64,000 nucleotides of DNA from Gillisia sp. Hel_I_86 (GTDB lineage: Bacteria; Bacteroidota; Bacteroidia; Flavobacteriales; Flavobacteriaceae), in NCBI RefSeq assembly GCF_007827275.1, contig NZ_VISE01000001.1, forward strand, positions 3,286,001 to 3,350,000, given 5' to 3'. Made by a program: the position numbers and the translations under genes. Position 1 is the stretch's first letter. The number at the start of each line of letters is the position of its first letter. Shown here piece after piece: positions 18,214-27,465 of this stretch. The notes beneath the pieces were generated by a model. The model was given only the letters and a program-made list of their open reading frames with translations. It had not been told where the DNA came from and made no database searches.

Positions 18214-19136
18214 TGCGAGCATTGGTAATTTCAGGTGGCGGAAGTAAAGGAGCTTTCGCCGGGGGGGTAGCCCAATATTTAATGGAAGAAGAAGGCAAGA
18301 AATATGACTTGTTTCTTGGAACCTCTACGGGTAGTTTGCTAATTCCCCATTTAGCAGATGGCAACATTAAAAAAGTATATGATATCTACACGAATGTTAA
18401 TCAAAAAAAGATCTTTAGCATAAATCCATTTGTGGTAAAAAAGAAAGATGGTCGGGAATATGTGACCATCAATTATTTCAATATGTTTCTACAGTTTGCC
18501 AAAAAGAAGCGAACGTTTGGAGAAAGCAAGAATTTGCGAAAACACATTAAAAAGCATTTTTCTGAAGAAAATTTTAATTCAGTAAAAAACAAAGCAAAAG
18601 ATGTGGTTGTTACGGTATCCAATCTGTCCAAAAACAGGGTGGAATATAAATCTATCCAGGAGTTTTCTTACGATGATTTTTGCGATTGGATCTGGATCTC
18701 TTGCAACTATATTCCCTTTATGAGCCTTGCTACCAAAAATGGTTATGAGTATGCCGATGGGGGTTTGGGCTGCGTTGTGCCTATTAGGGAAGCTATAAAA
18801 CGCGGCGCAACCGAAGTAGATGCGATTATTTTGGAGGCCGAGAATATGGAGTACAACAAAGTGCTTGGTAAAAATCCTTTTTCATTGATGATAAACCTCT
18901 TCGGATTTTTACTGGATCAGGTAGAATACCACGATGTGGTGGAAGGAAAACTTGCCGCTATGAACAAACAGGTAAAATTGAACACTTATTACACCCCTGT
19001 TCAATTAACCGAGAATTCCTTGGTTTTTAATAAAAAAGCGATGACTTCTTGGTGGCAACAAGGTTTCGATTATGCCATGGAGCGCGGTATTCAAAAGAAA
19101 AATGAGCAAACCTTGTCTTTTAAGAAGATTCTTTAA
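18213..19136 (+). CDS. Patatin-like phospholipase, second of a tandem pair
   Basis: A 307-residue paralogue of the preceding gene with the same SGGGSKGAFAGG, GTSTGS and YADGGLGC elements and the shared EWIWISCNY/DWIWISCNY block. The C-terminus carries ~13 extra residues rich in Lys and Gln. Divergence is concentrated around residues 58-120 and the C-terminal third. That suggests the copies may differ in lipid specificity; this is inference. No terminator is obvious; an imperfect CCCTCC/GAGGGG element lies downstream. Confidence 0.92.
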   Translation: MRALVISGGGSKGAFAGGVAQYLMEEEGKKYDLFLGTSTGSLLIPHLADGNIKKVYDIYTNVNQKKIFSINPFVVKKKDGREYVTINYFNMFLQFAKKKRTFGESKNLRKHIKKHFSEENFNSVKNKAKDVVVTVSNLSKNRVEYKSIQEFSYDDFCDWIWISCNYIPFMSLATKNGYEYADGGLGCVVPIREAIKRGATEVDAIILEAENMEYNKVLGKNPFSLMINLFGFLLDQVEYHDVVEGKLAAMNKQVKLNTYYTPVQLTENSLVFNKKAMTSWWQQGFDYAMERGIQKKNEQTLSFKKIL

Positions 19137-19188
19137 ACGCAATTTATCCTAGACCCTACCATTCAATAATTAAGCCCTCCCTGAGGGG

Positions 19189-19710
19189 TTAAATTGTATT
19201 TCGCACTTCTTTTTTAATATAATCCAAAGCCGCTTCTGTAGGTGGTACTTGATCCATCAAGGCGCTTAAAATATTTTGTCTCAATTCATCGGCATTGGTC
19301 ACACTATCCTTTTTTGCTGTTTTCCGAATAATGCCAATAGTGGCATTTTTAGATGTTCTAATAACATTCCAACATTCTGAAGAAAGATAGATCTGTTGCG
19401 CTAGATTATGATCGAATTCCTGATCTATGGTTTGTACCAACATATCCTCGTATGCACCCAAATCATTGGATTTTGGTTTTATCCGGAGCAATAATTTTCC
19501 CATGGAAATTCTTTCCAGAAACAAGGCCATTCTCTCAAAAGCCTGTAATTTAATGGGGAGAGCGATTTTTTGATTTTCTATCCTTAGTTGATACAGTCTT
19601 CTTTTTTCTTCATTGGAAGTATGCATTTGAAAAAAATAAAAAGAGATCAAACCAATAATTACGGCCGGTAGTAGATAAAATAAAAGTTGTAGGAGATTGA
19701 TGTCGGTCAT
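19189..19710 (-). CDS. Conserved single-pass membrane protein, function unknown (DUF7935-like)
   Basis: 173 residues. One N-terminal transmembrane segment (LLFYLLPAVIIGLISFYFF) is followed by a basic, Glu/Lys-rich cytoplasmic domain with helical periodicity (KRRLYQLRIENQKIALPIKLQAFERMALFLER). It resembles a Bacteroidota-specific family of unknown function, and I cannot assign a biochemical role. It lies 2 bp after the FMN glutamate-synthase-like gene and is the last gene of that reverse-strand operon. Confidence 0.7.
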   Translation of the reverse strand: MTDINLLQLLFYLLPAVIIGLISFYFFQMHTSNEEKRRLYQLRIENQKIALPIKLQAFERMALFLERISMGKLLLRIKPKSNDLGAYEDMLVQTIDQEFDHNLAQQIYLSSECWNVIRTSKNATIGIIRKTAKKDSVTNADELRQNILSALMDQVPPTEAALDYIKKEVRNTI

Positions 19711-19712
19711 AG

Positions 19713-21335
19713 TTAATTTGTGTTGTATACAGAGGTTTCTTCGGTTTCTGCTTCTTTGGTTTTTACTTCTTTTCCTTTGGAGTATGTTCCACCCAGATAT
19801 GGACAGTCCATATGTGCCTGTACAGAGGTAAATGGCACCCTGGTTTTTTGGTACTTAAACGTTGAAGCTAGGGTTTTTGTTATATTCTTATCACTTAAAT
19901 TAATATCTACATCGTCCATTGTAAATTGTGAAGGATGTTCATAACCGCAAGCAGGGGTAATCTCCAGCAGTTCCTTTTTGAATTTTGTAAAATAGAAATT
20001 CACCCTATCTGCCTTATCCTTAACATTGATTCCCGCTTGTAACCATCTATTATGGGTGGTGATTCCTGTTGGGCAGGTGTTGTTATGGCAAGCTTGTGCT
20101 TGGATACAACCAATACTTATCATCGCTTCCCGGGCCACATTAATGCAATCTGCTCCCATCGCTAAGGCCATCGCGGCTTTATCGGGAAAACCGAGCTTAC
20201 CACTAGCAATAAATACAATTCTTTCTGTAATTCCTTGCTTCAGAAAAACATTGTACAAATTTGTAAATGCATTTATAAAAGGCAGGGAAACATGATCTGC
20301 GAAACTTGGGGGAGCGGCTCCAGTACCACCTTCGCCACCGTCTACGGTAATAAAATCCGGTCCACGATTGGTTTCCTTCATTATTTGTGCCAATTCCTCC
20401 CATTGTTTTAAATGTCCAATAGCCGATTTTATTCCCACTGGTAAGCCTGTAGCTTCTGCAATTTCTTCAATAAAATCCACCATTTCAGCTACGTTGATAA
20501 AAGCAGAATGAGTTGGTGGGGATAGGATGTCTTTTCCTAGAGGCACATGGCGTATTTCAGCAATTTCTTGAGTGATCTTAGAAGCTGGCAGCACACCCCC
20601 TTTTCCCGGTTTGGCTCCTTGAGATAACTTAACCTCAATGGCTCTTACCTGTGGATTCTCCTTAACCAATTTTAATAGCTTGTCCATGGAAAAATTCCCG
20701 TCATCTCCACGAACCCCAAAATATCCTGTCCCAAAATGAAACACCACATCTGCTCCCATTTTGTGATAAGGGGAAAGTCCACCTTTTCCCGTATTATGGT
20801 ATGCATTGGCCAATAAACAACCTTTATTTAGGGATTCTACAGCCTTGGCATAGAGCGATCCAAAACTAATGGCAGAAACATTGATGATGGATGTAGGTCT
20901 ATAAGGCCTTCTCGTTTTATTGAAAGAACCCATTACCTTGGCACAGGCAATAAAATAAGGATGTTCAAAATTAGGATGTGATTTTTCCAGTTTATAGGCA
21001 AGCATGGAATTATTTATGAAAATATAATTGGTCCTATAGATATCCTCATCGGTACCAAAGCTTTCATAATTATTCTCGTTTTTAGCCGAGGCGTAGATCC
21101 ATCCGCGTTCATTTCTATTAAAAGGAAGCTCTTCCCTGTCACTGGCAACAATATACTGCCTTAGTTCAGGACCTATGCTTTCCAAGAAATAGCGCAAATG
21201 GCCCACCACCGGAAAGTTGTGTTTTATAATATGTTCTTTACTGAAGAAGATATCCTTTATGGTTACAAGGACTAGGAAAATTAGAACCCAAGCCCACCAA
21301 GGTATACTTCCAAGTATATCTAATAGATCATTCAT
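19713..21335 (-). CDS. FMN-binding glutamate synthase family protein
   Basis: A 540-residue protein with an N-terminal membrane segment (SIPWWAWVLIFLVLVTI) and the FMN/glutamate-synthase central domain. Motifs include VSAISFGSLYAKAVESLNKG, GKGGLSPYHK, VKLSQGAKPGKGG and DGGEGGTGAAPPSFADH. A Cys-rich [3Fe-4S]-like motif reads CHNNTCPTGITTHN. The glutaminase and NADPH-binding parts of true GltB/GltD are missing, so it is an oxidoreductase of unproven substrate. The ATG at 21335 fits the 1-bp spacing to the upstream M20 gene better than an upstream in-frame start at 21356. Confidence 0.88.
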   Translation of the reverse strand: MNDLLDILGSIPWWAWVLIFLVLVTIKDIFFSKEHIIKHNFPVVGHLRYFLESIGPELRQYIVASDREELPFNRNERGWIYASAKNENNYESFGTDEDIYRTNYIFINNSMLAYKLEKSHPNFEHPYFIACAKVMGSFNKTRRPYRPTSIINVSAISFGSLYAKAVESLNKGCLLANAYHNTGKGGLSPYHKMGADVVFHFGTGYFGVRGDDGNFSMDKLLKLVKENPQVRAIEVKLSQGAKPGKGGVLPASKITQEIAEIRHVPLGKDILSPPTHSAFINVAEMVDFIEEIAEATGLPVGIKSAIGHLKQWEELAQIMKETNRGPDFITVDGGEGGTGAAPPSFADHVSLPFINAFTNLYNVFLKQGITERIVFIASGKLGFPDKAAMALAMGADCINVAREAMISIGCIQAQACHNNTCPTGITTHNRWLQAGINVKDKADRVNFYFTKFKKELLEITPACGYEHPSQFTMDDVDINLSDKNITKTLASTFKYQKTRVPFTSVQAHMDCPYLGGTYSKGKEVKTKEAETEETSVYNTN

Positions 21336-21336
21336 C

Positions 21337-22614
21337 TTAATTGTGTAAATAATCAAGTGCCAATTGGGACATTACTTTTACCCCCAACAACATGCCGCTT
21401 TCATCGATAAAAAAGTCTGGAGTGTGGTGCGGTGCAGCATCTGTGGCCCCTGGAGTTTGTCCTCCCAAAAAGAAGTAAAATCCAGGCACCACTTCCTGAA
21501 AGAATGAAAAATCTTCTCCCCCGGTTGTAGCTTTAACCAATTCCACTTTATTTTTTCCCGCAATATTTTGTAAGGTAGGCAGCATTTTTTCTGTTAAAGC
21601 AGGATCGTTATAAGTGATAGCCGTATTATTCTGAAATTCTATGCTAGCATCCCCGCCATAAGCCTTAGCAATTGCAGGTACCATTTCGCTCATTCTTTTT
21701 AGGATTTTAGCCTTCATATCGGCATCCAAGGTTCTTATGGTTCCAATTAATTCCGCAGATTCTGGGATTATATTAAACCGCACACCACTGGTTATTTTAC
21801 CAACCGTGATCACTGCTGCGCCGTCCACCAGTTTGGAATCCCGACTTATTATAGTTTGTAAACCGTCTATGATTTTTGCTGAAATCAGGATTGGATCGGT
21901 ACCGCTCCAAGGGGCAGAACCGTGGGTTTGCTTTCCTTGTACATTAATTACAAAACGTTCTACCGCTGCCATGGTGCCTTCTGGTTTGTACCGAATGGTC
22001 CCAACAGGGGTACTAGAATTTATATGTAACCCAAAAATAGCATCTACGTCTGGGTTTTTAAGCACTCCTTCTTCAATCATTACCGAAGCTCCTCCTTTTT
22101 CTCCCGGGGGTGGACCTTCTTCTGCTGGTTGAAAAATGAATTTTACCGTACCGTTTATCTTATCTTTATTTTTGGAAAGTATTTCGGCAACTCCCATTAA
22201 AATTGCGGTGTGGGTATCATGACCGCAGGCGTGCATAACCCCAGTACTGGTTCCTAAAAATTCTGTGGTAACTTCAGATTTAAAAGGCAACTCATTTATT
22301 TCGGTTACCGGTAGGGCATCGATATCGGCTCTTAAAGCAACTACTTTTCCTGGATTATTCCCTTTTAAAATACCAACGACCCCAGTTTTTGCAACTCCGG
22401 TTTGTACTTCTAGTCCTAGGCTCTCAAGATGTTTTGCTATTTTTTCAGCAGTTTTAAATTCCCGGTTTGAAAGTTCTGGATGTTCATGAAAATCCCTTCT
22501 CCATTCTATCACTTTTGGTTCAATCTCGTTAATTTGAGATTCCATATCGGGTGTCATTTGGGCTTGAGTTCCTGTTGCAAACAAGAAAGACAAACAGAAA
22601 AAGGTATATTTCAT
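21337..22614 (-). CDS. M20 family amidohydrolase, exported
   Basis: A 425-residue metal-dependent aminoacylase or peptidase (HipO/IAA-amino-acid-hydrolase type) with a signal peptide (MKYTFFCLSFLFATGTQAQ). Metal motifs are ALRADIDALP, ACGHDTHTAILMG, the PAEEGPP catalytic Glu pair, and the C-terminal HHTPDFFIDE. It likely frees amino acids from N-acyl or aromatic conjugates in the periplasm. It sits between the DsrE-like gene and the glutamate-synthase-like gene with gaps of 16 bp and 1 bp, so all four are probably one operon. Confidence 0.92.
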   Translation of the reverse strand: MKYTFFCLSFLFATGTQAQMTPDMESQINEIEPKVIEWRRDFHEHPELSNREFKTAEKIAKHLESLGLEVQTGVAKTGVVGILKGNNPGKVVALRADIDALPVTEINELPFKSEVTTEFLGTSTGVMHACGHDTHTAILMGVAEILSKNKDKINGTVKFIFQPAEEGPPPGEKGGASVMIEEGVLKNPDVDAIFGLHINSSTPVGTIRYKPEGTMAAVERFVINVQGKQTHGSAPWSGTDPILISAKIIDGLQTIISRDSKLVDGAAVITVGKITSGVRFNIIPESAELIGTIRTLDADMKAKILKRMSEMVPAIAKAYGGDASIEFQNNTAITYNDPALTEKMLPTLQNIAGKNKVELVKATTGGEDFSFFQEVVPGFYFFLGGQTPGATDAAPHHTPDFFIDESGMLLGVKVMSQLALDYLHN

Positions 22615-22630
22615 AGGTGTGTGCTTAAAT

Positions 22631-23173
22631 TTAAAAATTAATAAGGCGATAGCCTTTATTTTGAAGCTGTACCAAGGCCGTCATTGCAGAAAGCGCTATT
22701 TGAACTTCCGGTAATACTTCAGATTTTGTGATTTTTCTATGAGCAGCAGTTTGACCACATAAAATCACCTGGACTCCTTGATTTGCCAAAAGTGAAATTA
22801 ATTCGGCATTCGGATTTACAGAGATTTCAGGAAATTTCTCGTTGTAGAATTCGTCCTTTAATATTTCAGGATAAGCCCCTCCATGAATTACCAATGCAAC
22901 CTGAATGTTTTTAGCAGGTATACCGGCAGCCCTGTGCATATTTATAAACCTGGCTGCCGTTTCTATAAGCTTGTTTGGTTGGGAAGGATTATCAAAATTT
23001 TTGGCCACATCAAAAACCACTTTGAATTGCGCAGTAGTATCTGTTTTAAAGTCAGGATTGGAAACTTCATAGATTTTTCCGTATTCCTTGATCACCTCCC
23101 CGGAATGTGCTTCTTGAGCAAAAGATGCGGTAGAAATAGCAAGGCTTATTAGAATAAAAAGGCTTCTTATCAT
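22631..23173 (-). CDS. DsrE/DsrF-like family protein, exported
   Basis: 180 residues with a signal peptide (MIRSLFILISLAISTASFAQ) and a DsrE-fold domain (VVFDVAKN near residue 50, VALVIHGGAYP, and a Cys in VQVILCGQTAAHR). The start at 23173 is preferred because the longer frame to 23227 adds 18 residues before the signal peptide. The single conserved Cys could carry sulfur, as in DsrE/TusD proteins, but periplasmic relatives have no proven role. First gene of the M20 / glutamate-synthase-like operon. Confidence 0.82.
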   Translation of the reverse strand: MIRSLFILISLAISTASFAQEAHSGEVIKEYGKIYEVSNPDFKTDTTAQFKVVFDVAKNFDNPSQPNKLIETAARFINMHRAAGIPAKNIQVALVIHGGAYPEILKDEFYNEKFPEISVNPNAELISLLANQGVQVILCGQTAAHRKITKSEVLPEVQIALSAMTALVQLQNKGYRLINF

Positions 23174-23235
23174 TTTGTTTATAATATTAAAATTGGTAAT
23201 TTTTTTTGTATATCCTCTTTTAGACATAAACTTCT

Positions 23236-23357
23236 TTCGTCACCCTGAATTTATTTCAGGGTCTCAATTTATTGTTCTAAAATTCTGAAACTCCCGAACG
23301 ATCGGGACAGAATGACGTACTTTATCAATTTATGACACTTTACGGATATACAGTTTT
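23236..23357. repeat. Dispersed repeat cluster with CGGATATACAG end
   Basis: CCCTGAATTTATTTCAGGG, then CCCGAACGATCGGG, GAATGACGT, and finally CGGATATACAGTTTT (23343-23357). The last 15 bases are identical to 31221-31235. The block lies between two divergent genes, so it may also contain their promoters. Confidence 0.6.
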
Positions 23358-23490
23358 TTTCCGAAGCTAAATATATTTAAAATAATAGGCACGTCATAAT
23401 TTGCAGCCTTTTTGTTTAAAAGTAAGACCAAAAGGAGTTTTAAAGTACATCTTAATTGGTTAAATTCACAGCTTAAAAGAAAGTATAAAT

Positions 23491-25812
23491 TTGGAATCTT
23501 ATTTAGCAGAATTAAACGATGCCCAAAAGGCTCCCGTTCTTCAGAAAGATGGTGCAATGATAGTGATTGCGGGAGCAGGATCTGGGAAAACGAGGGTGCT
23601 GACCTACAGGATCGCTTATTTGATGAGCAAGGGAGTAGATCCCTTTAATATTCTTTCGCTAACTTTTACCAACAAGGCAGCGAGGGAAATGAAAAAAAGG
23701 ATCTCCCAGATTGTTGGAAGTAGTGAGGCAAAGAATTTATGGATGGGAACTTTTCACTCTATATTTGCCAAAATGTTGCGTTTCGAGGCCGATAAATTAG
23801 GCTATCCTTCAAATTTCACCATTTACGATACCCAAGATTCACAGCGCCTTATTTCAGCAATTATCAAAGAGATGGGGCTGGACAAGGATATCTATAAATA
23901 CAAGCAGGTATACTCGAGAATATCTTCCTATAAAAATAGCTTGATCACTGTTAAAGCCTATTTTCAGAATCCTGAGTTGCGTGAGGCTGATGCGATGTCC
24001 AAGAAACCCAGGCTTGGGGAAATCTATAAAAACTATGTAGATCGCTGTTTTAAAGCAGGCGCCATGGATTTTGATGATTTATTGCTGAAAACCAATGAGC
24101 TATTGAACAGGTTTCCGGAAGTACTTCAGAAATATCAGAATCGTTTTCGTTATATTTTGGTAGATGAGTACCAAGACACCAACCATTCCCAATACCTTAT
24201 TGTAAAAGCGCTTTCAGATAAATTTCAGAATATATGTGTGGTGGGGGATGATGCGCAAAGTATTTATGCCTTTCGCGGAGCGAACATCAACAATATCCTG
24301 AATTTTCAGAAGGATTACGATAATGTACAAATGTACCGTTTGGAGCAAAATTACCGTTCCACCAAGAACATTGTAAATGCGGCCAATTCCATCATAGAAA
24401 AGAATAAAACCAAACTGGATAAAGTGGTTTGGACCGCAAATGACGATGGGCCAAAGATTATTGTAAACCGGTTGCTGACCGATGGAGATGAAGGGCGGTA
24501 TGTAGCGAGCTCTATTTTCGAGAACAAGATGCAAAAGCAAATGAACAATGGGGATTTTGCAATCTTGTATAGAACCAATGCCCAGAGCAGGGCTATGGAG
24601 GACGCACTGCGTAAAAGGGAAATCCCTTATAGAATTTATGGCGGACTCTCTTTTTATCAACGCAAAGAGATCAAGGATGTCTTGTCTTATTTAAGATTGT
24701 TGGTAAACCCAAATGATGAGGAAGCATTAAAGAGGATCATTAATTTTCCTGCTAGAGGAATAGGTTCTACTACCATCGATAAATTGACCATTGCCGCCAA
24801 TCAATATGGTAAATCCATTTTTGAGATCATCGAAAATCTGGATCATTTGGATCTCAAGATAAATTCGGGAACCAGGAACAAGCTGGCGAACTTCGCGAAT
24901 ATGATCAAGAGTTTCAAGATCCTTACTGAAAATGCAGATGCATTTGTGGTTGCAGATACGGTAGCTCGGAAAACCGGGCTCATTCAAGAGCTTAAAAAAG
25001 ATGGAACTCCAGAAGGAATAGCAAAAATCGAAAATATTGAAGAACTCCTTAACGGGATCAGGGATTTTGTGGAAGGACAGCAGGAGATAGCAGATGTTAC
25101 AGGTTCTTTAGCGGAATTCTTGGAAGATGTGGCCTTGGCAACAGATATGGACAAGGAAACCAACGAGGACCATGTGGCACTTATGACCATACATTTGGCA
25201 AAAGGACTGGAATTTCCGTTTGTATATATAGTAGGAATGGAAGAAGACCTTTTTCCTTCTGCAATGAGTATGAACACGCGTTCTGAATTGGAAGAAGAAC
25301 GAAGATTGTTTTATGTGGCATTAACCAGGGCTGAAAAGCAAGCATATTTAACTTATACACAATCCCGATATAGATGGGGCAAATTGGTAGATGCAGAACC
25401 AAGTAGGTTTATTGAGGAAATAGATGAAGCCTATATGGATTATATGATTCCGCAGGATGATTATAAATATAAGCCCTTGATGGATATCGATATTTTTGGA
25501 GATGTAGATAAAAGCAAGCTAAGGCAATCAAAACCAAAATTAGGAACCCCACCCCCAGCTCATAAACCAAATGAGGAGCAGTTAAAGAAACTCAGAAAGC
25601 TTAGGCCAACTACTGCAAATTATCCTACAGCTTCGATAAAGGACAGCGTGAAACTGGAAGCAGGAAACGAAGTTGAACATATTCGTTTTGGAAAGGGAAA
25701 AGTGCTGAATATCGATGGTATTGGACAGGATAAAAAAGCGGAGATCAATTTTGAAAATGGCGGTGTTAAAAAACTGTTGTTGAGATTCGCTAAACTGAAG
25801 CTGCTTTCTTAA
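23491..25812 (+). CDS. UvrD/PcrA-type SF1A DNA helicase (TTG start)
   Basis: A 773-residue 3'-5' helicase for excision repair or fork clearance. Q motif LNDAQKAPVLQ, Walker A AGAGSGKTR, DEYQDTNHSQ (motif II), GDDAQSIYAFRGA (motif III), TIHLAKGLEFPFVYI (motif V) and VALTRAEKQAYL (motif VI) are in order. The C-terminal Tudor-like domain (VEHIRFGKGKVLNIDG) binds RNA polymerase in PcrA. The start is TTG at 23491, chosen because ESYLAELNDAQ matches the family N-terminus and no in-frame ATG lies nearby. Confidence 0.95.
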   Translation: MESYLAELNDAQKAPVLQKDGAMIVIAGAGSGKTRVLTYRIAYLMSKGVDPFNILSLTFTNKAAREMKKRISQIVGSSEAKNLWMGTFHSIFAKMLRFEADKLGYPSNFTIYDTQDSQRLISAIIKEMGLDKDIYKYKQVYSRISSYKNSLITVKAYFQNPELREADAMSKKPRLGEIYKNYVDRCFKAGAMDFDDLLLKTNELLNRFPEVLQKYQNRFRYILVDEYQDTNHSQYLIVKALSDKFQNICVVGDDAQSIYAFRGANINNILNFQKDYDNVQMYRLEQNYRSTKNIVNAANSIIEKNKTKLDKVVWTANDDGPKIIVNRLLTDGDEGRYVASSIFENKMQKQMNNGDFAILYRTNAQSRAMEDALRKREIPYRIYGGLSFYQRKEIKDVLSYLRLLVNPNDEEALKRIINFPARGIGSTTIDKLTIAANQYGKSIFEIIENLDHLDLKINSGTRNKLANFANMIKSFKILTENADAFVVADTVARKTGLIQELKKDGTPEGIAKIENIEELLNGIRDFVEGQQEIADVTGSLAEFLEDVALATDMDKETNEDHVALMTIHLAKGLEFPFVYIVGMEEDLFPSAMSMNTRSELEEERRLFYVALTRAEKQAYLTYTQSRYRWGKLVDAEPSRFIEEIDEAYMDYMIPQDDYKYKPLMDIDIFGDVDKSKLRQSKPKLGTPPPAHKPNEEQLKKLRKLRPTTANYPTASIKDSVKLEAGNEVEHIRFGKGKVLNIDGIGQDKKAEINFENGGVKKLLLRFAKLKLLS

Positions 25813-25853
25813 ATTAGTTATTGTTTTAAGCAAAATATTAAAATGAAATTATA

Positions 25854-26474
25854 ATGGCCAACCTAATAAAAATTTACGACGAGAACCCAAATCCAAAAGA
25901 CATCAAGAAAGTTGTTGATGTGCTAAGGAAAGGAGGTTTGATAATTTACCCAACAGATACGGTTTATGGAATGGGTTGCGATATTACAAATACAAGTGCT
26001 TTAGAGCGTATAGCACAAATAAAACAAGTGAAATTGGAGAAGGCTAATTTTTCATTTATTTGCGAAGACCTAAGTAATCTATCAGACTATGTAAAGCAAA
26101 TAGACTCCCCAACTTTTAAAATTCTAAAGCGCAATTTACCTGGGCCATTTACTTTTATCCTTCCGGGAAACAACAATCTTCCAAATGTCTTCAAGAAAAA
26201 GAAAACTGTGGGGATTAGGGTGCCAGATAATAATATTTGTCGGGCGATTGTAAGGGAACTAGGGAATCCTATAGTTTCAACATCTATAAAAGATGAGGAT
26301 GAGGTTATTGAGTACACAACAGATCCTGAATTGATTCTCGAAAAGTGGCATAATCTGGTGGATCTTGTAATCGATGGCGGCTATGGAGATAATGTAGCTT
26401 CTACGATAATAGATCTTACCGGAGATGAGCCAGAAGTGATCAGAGAAGGAAAGGGGAGTTTGGAGCTTATGTAG
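25854..26474 (+). CDS. L-threonylcarbamoyladenylate synthase (Sua5/YciO/YrdC family)
   Basis: The 206-residue YrdC-domain enzyme makes threonylcarbamoyl-AMP for tRNA t6A37 synthesis. Typical segments are GGLIIYPTDTVYGMGCD, KANFSFICEDLSNLSDY, PGPFTFILPG and VGIRVPDN. The C-terminal Sua5 domain is absent. Its FSFICEDLS and short tail fit the YciO-like branch as well as TsaC, so the exact subgroup is uncertain. It is followed by a bidirectional terminator shared with the OmpA gene. Confidence 0.88.
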   Translation: MANLIKIYDENPNPKDIKKVVDVLRKGGLIIYPTDTVYGMGCDITNTSALERIAQIKQVKLEKANFSFICEDLSNLSDYVKQIDSPTFKILKRNLPGPFTFILPGNNNLPNVFKKKKTVGIRVPDNNICRAIVRELGNPIVSTSIKDEDEVIEYTTDPELILEKWHNLVDLVIDGGYGDNVASTIIDLTGDEPEVIREGKGSLELM

Positions 26475-26502
26475 CTTTTTAGGAAATAATTATATTTGTA
26501 AA

Positions 26503-26530
26503 TAAAAAAAGCCCCGCATCGGGGCTTTTA
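26503..26530. terminator. Bidirectional terminator
   Basis: Stem GCCCCG / CGGGGC flanked by A7 and T4 runs. It lies between the convergent YrdC-family and OmpA-family genes. Confidence 0.85.
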
Positions 26531-26550
26531 ATTTTTAAAGAAGGTTTAGC

Positions 26551-27384
26551 TTATTTAGCTTCTTTCATTCCTTGCTCTATAAGATTGTAGAATTGGTCTA
26601 ATTTAGGCAAGATCACGATTCGTGTACGTCTATTCTTAGAACGTCCATCTTCAGAGTCGTTGGAAGCCAAGGGCACATAGTAACTTCTACCCGCAGCGGT
26701 CATTCTTTCTGGTGGTACACCAAACTCGTCTTGTAATACCCTAACAACAGAAGTTGCACGTTTAACACTTAAGTCCCAGTTATCTTCGAACATTGCAGTT
26801 TTAATAGGTTTGCTATCTGTATGTCCTTCCACCATAAATTCGATTTCCGGCTTGTTTTTTACCACAGTTGCAACTTTTCCTAGTACTTCTTTTGCACGAG
26901 AGGTAATATTATACCTTCCACTGTCGAACAACAATTTATCCGAGATAGAAACGTAAACCACACCTTTTTCGACATTAATGCTAATATCCTCATCGCTCAT
27001 GTTTCCAAGAACACCTTTAAGGCTGGTAACCAAGGCCAAAGTAACAGAATCTTTTTTGCTAATTGCATCCTGCATACGCTGGATCTTCATATCCTTTTCT
27101 TTGATGCTCTCCAATGATTTTTCAAGGTTAGAAGCTTCTTTTGTGGAAAGAGTTGCTAAGTTTCCAACATTGTTCAATAATGCAGAATTCTGATTATTAA
27201 GGGTTTTAATTTGTGCGTTTAAACTTTCTTTTTCATCCAAACAAGAATTCAATTTAACGGTCGCAGTGTTTAATTGATCCTTTGTCTCTTGTTGTAAAGT
27301 TTCGAGTTCAGCGTATTTCTTCTGTGACACACAAGAAGAAAGTAATAAAGCGGCTGTTGCCGTAAGTAACATGATTTTCTTCAT
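26551..27384 (-). CDS. OmpA family lipoprotein
   Basis: 277 residues: lipobox LLLSSC (Cys17), a ~100-residue coiled coil rich in Lys, Glu and Asn (SQKKYAELETLQQETKDQ onward), then a C-terminal OmpA peptidoglycan-binding domain. That domain shows LLFDSGRYNITSRAKEVL, VEGHTDSKPI, DLSVKRATSVVRVL and the diaminopimelate-binding NRRTRIVILP. It probably links the outer membrane to the cell wall. A promoter-like TAATTTTG lies 43 bases upstream of the start. Confidence 0.93.
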   Translation of the reverse strand: MKKIMLLTATAALLLSSCVSQKKYAELETLQQETKDQLNTATVKLNSCLDEKESLNAQIKTLNNQNSALLNNVGNLATLSTKEASNLEKSLESIKEKDMKIQRMQDAISKKDSVTLALVTSLKGVLGNMSDEDISINVEKGVVYVSISDKLLFDSGRYNITSRAKEVLGKVATVVKNKPEIEFMVEGHTDSKPIKTAMFEDNWDLSVKRATSVVRVLQDEFGVPPERMTAAGRSYYVPLASNDSEDGRSKNRRTRIVILPKLDQFYNLIEQGMKEAK

Positions 27385-27426
27385 AATTTGTTGTAAATTT
27401 TATTTGTTAGATTTTTTCAAAGCTAT

Positions 27427-27434
27427 CAAAATTA
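27427..27434 (-). promoter_or_regulatory. -7 element candidate for the OmpA lipoprotein gene
   Basis: TAATTTTG on the minus strand matches the Bacteroidota TAnnTTTG -7 element. I see no clear TTTG -33 element at the expected 19-bp spacing. Confidence 0.4.
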
Positions 27435-27465
27435 GTGCCCATAAACTAGTTTTTGCCTTGAAACA

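Noticed and set aside
24214-24660. 148-codon frame antisense to the UvrD/PcrA helicase
   Set aside because: Complement of the conserved helicase core; the protein has no recognisable features.
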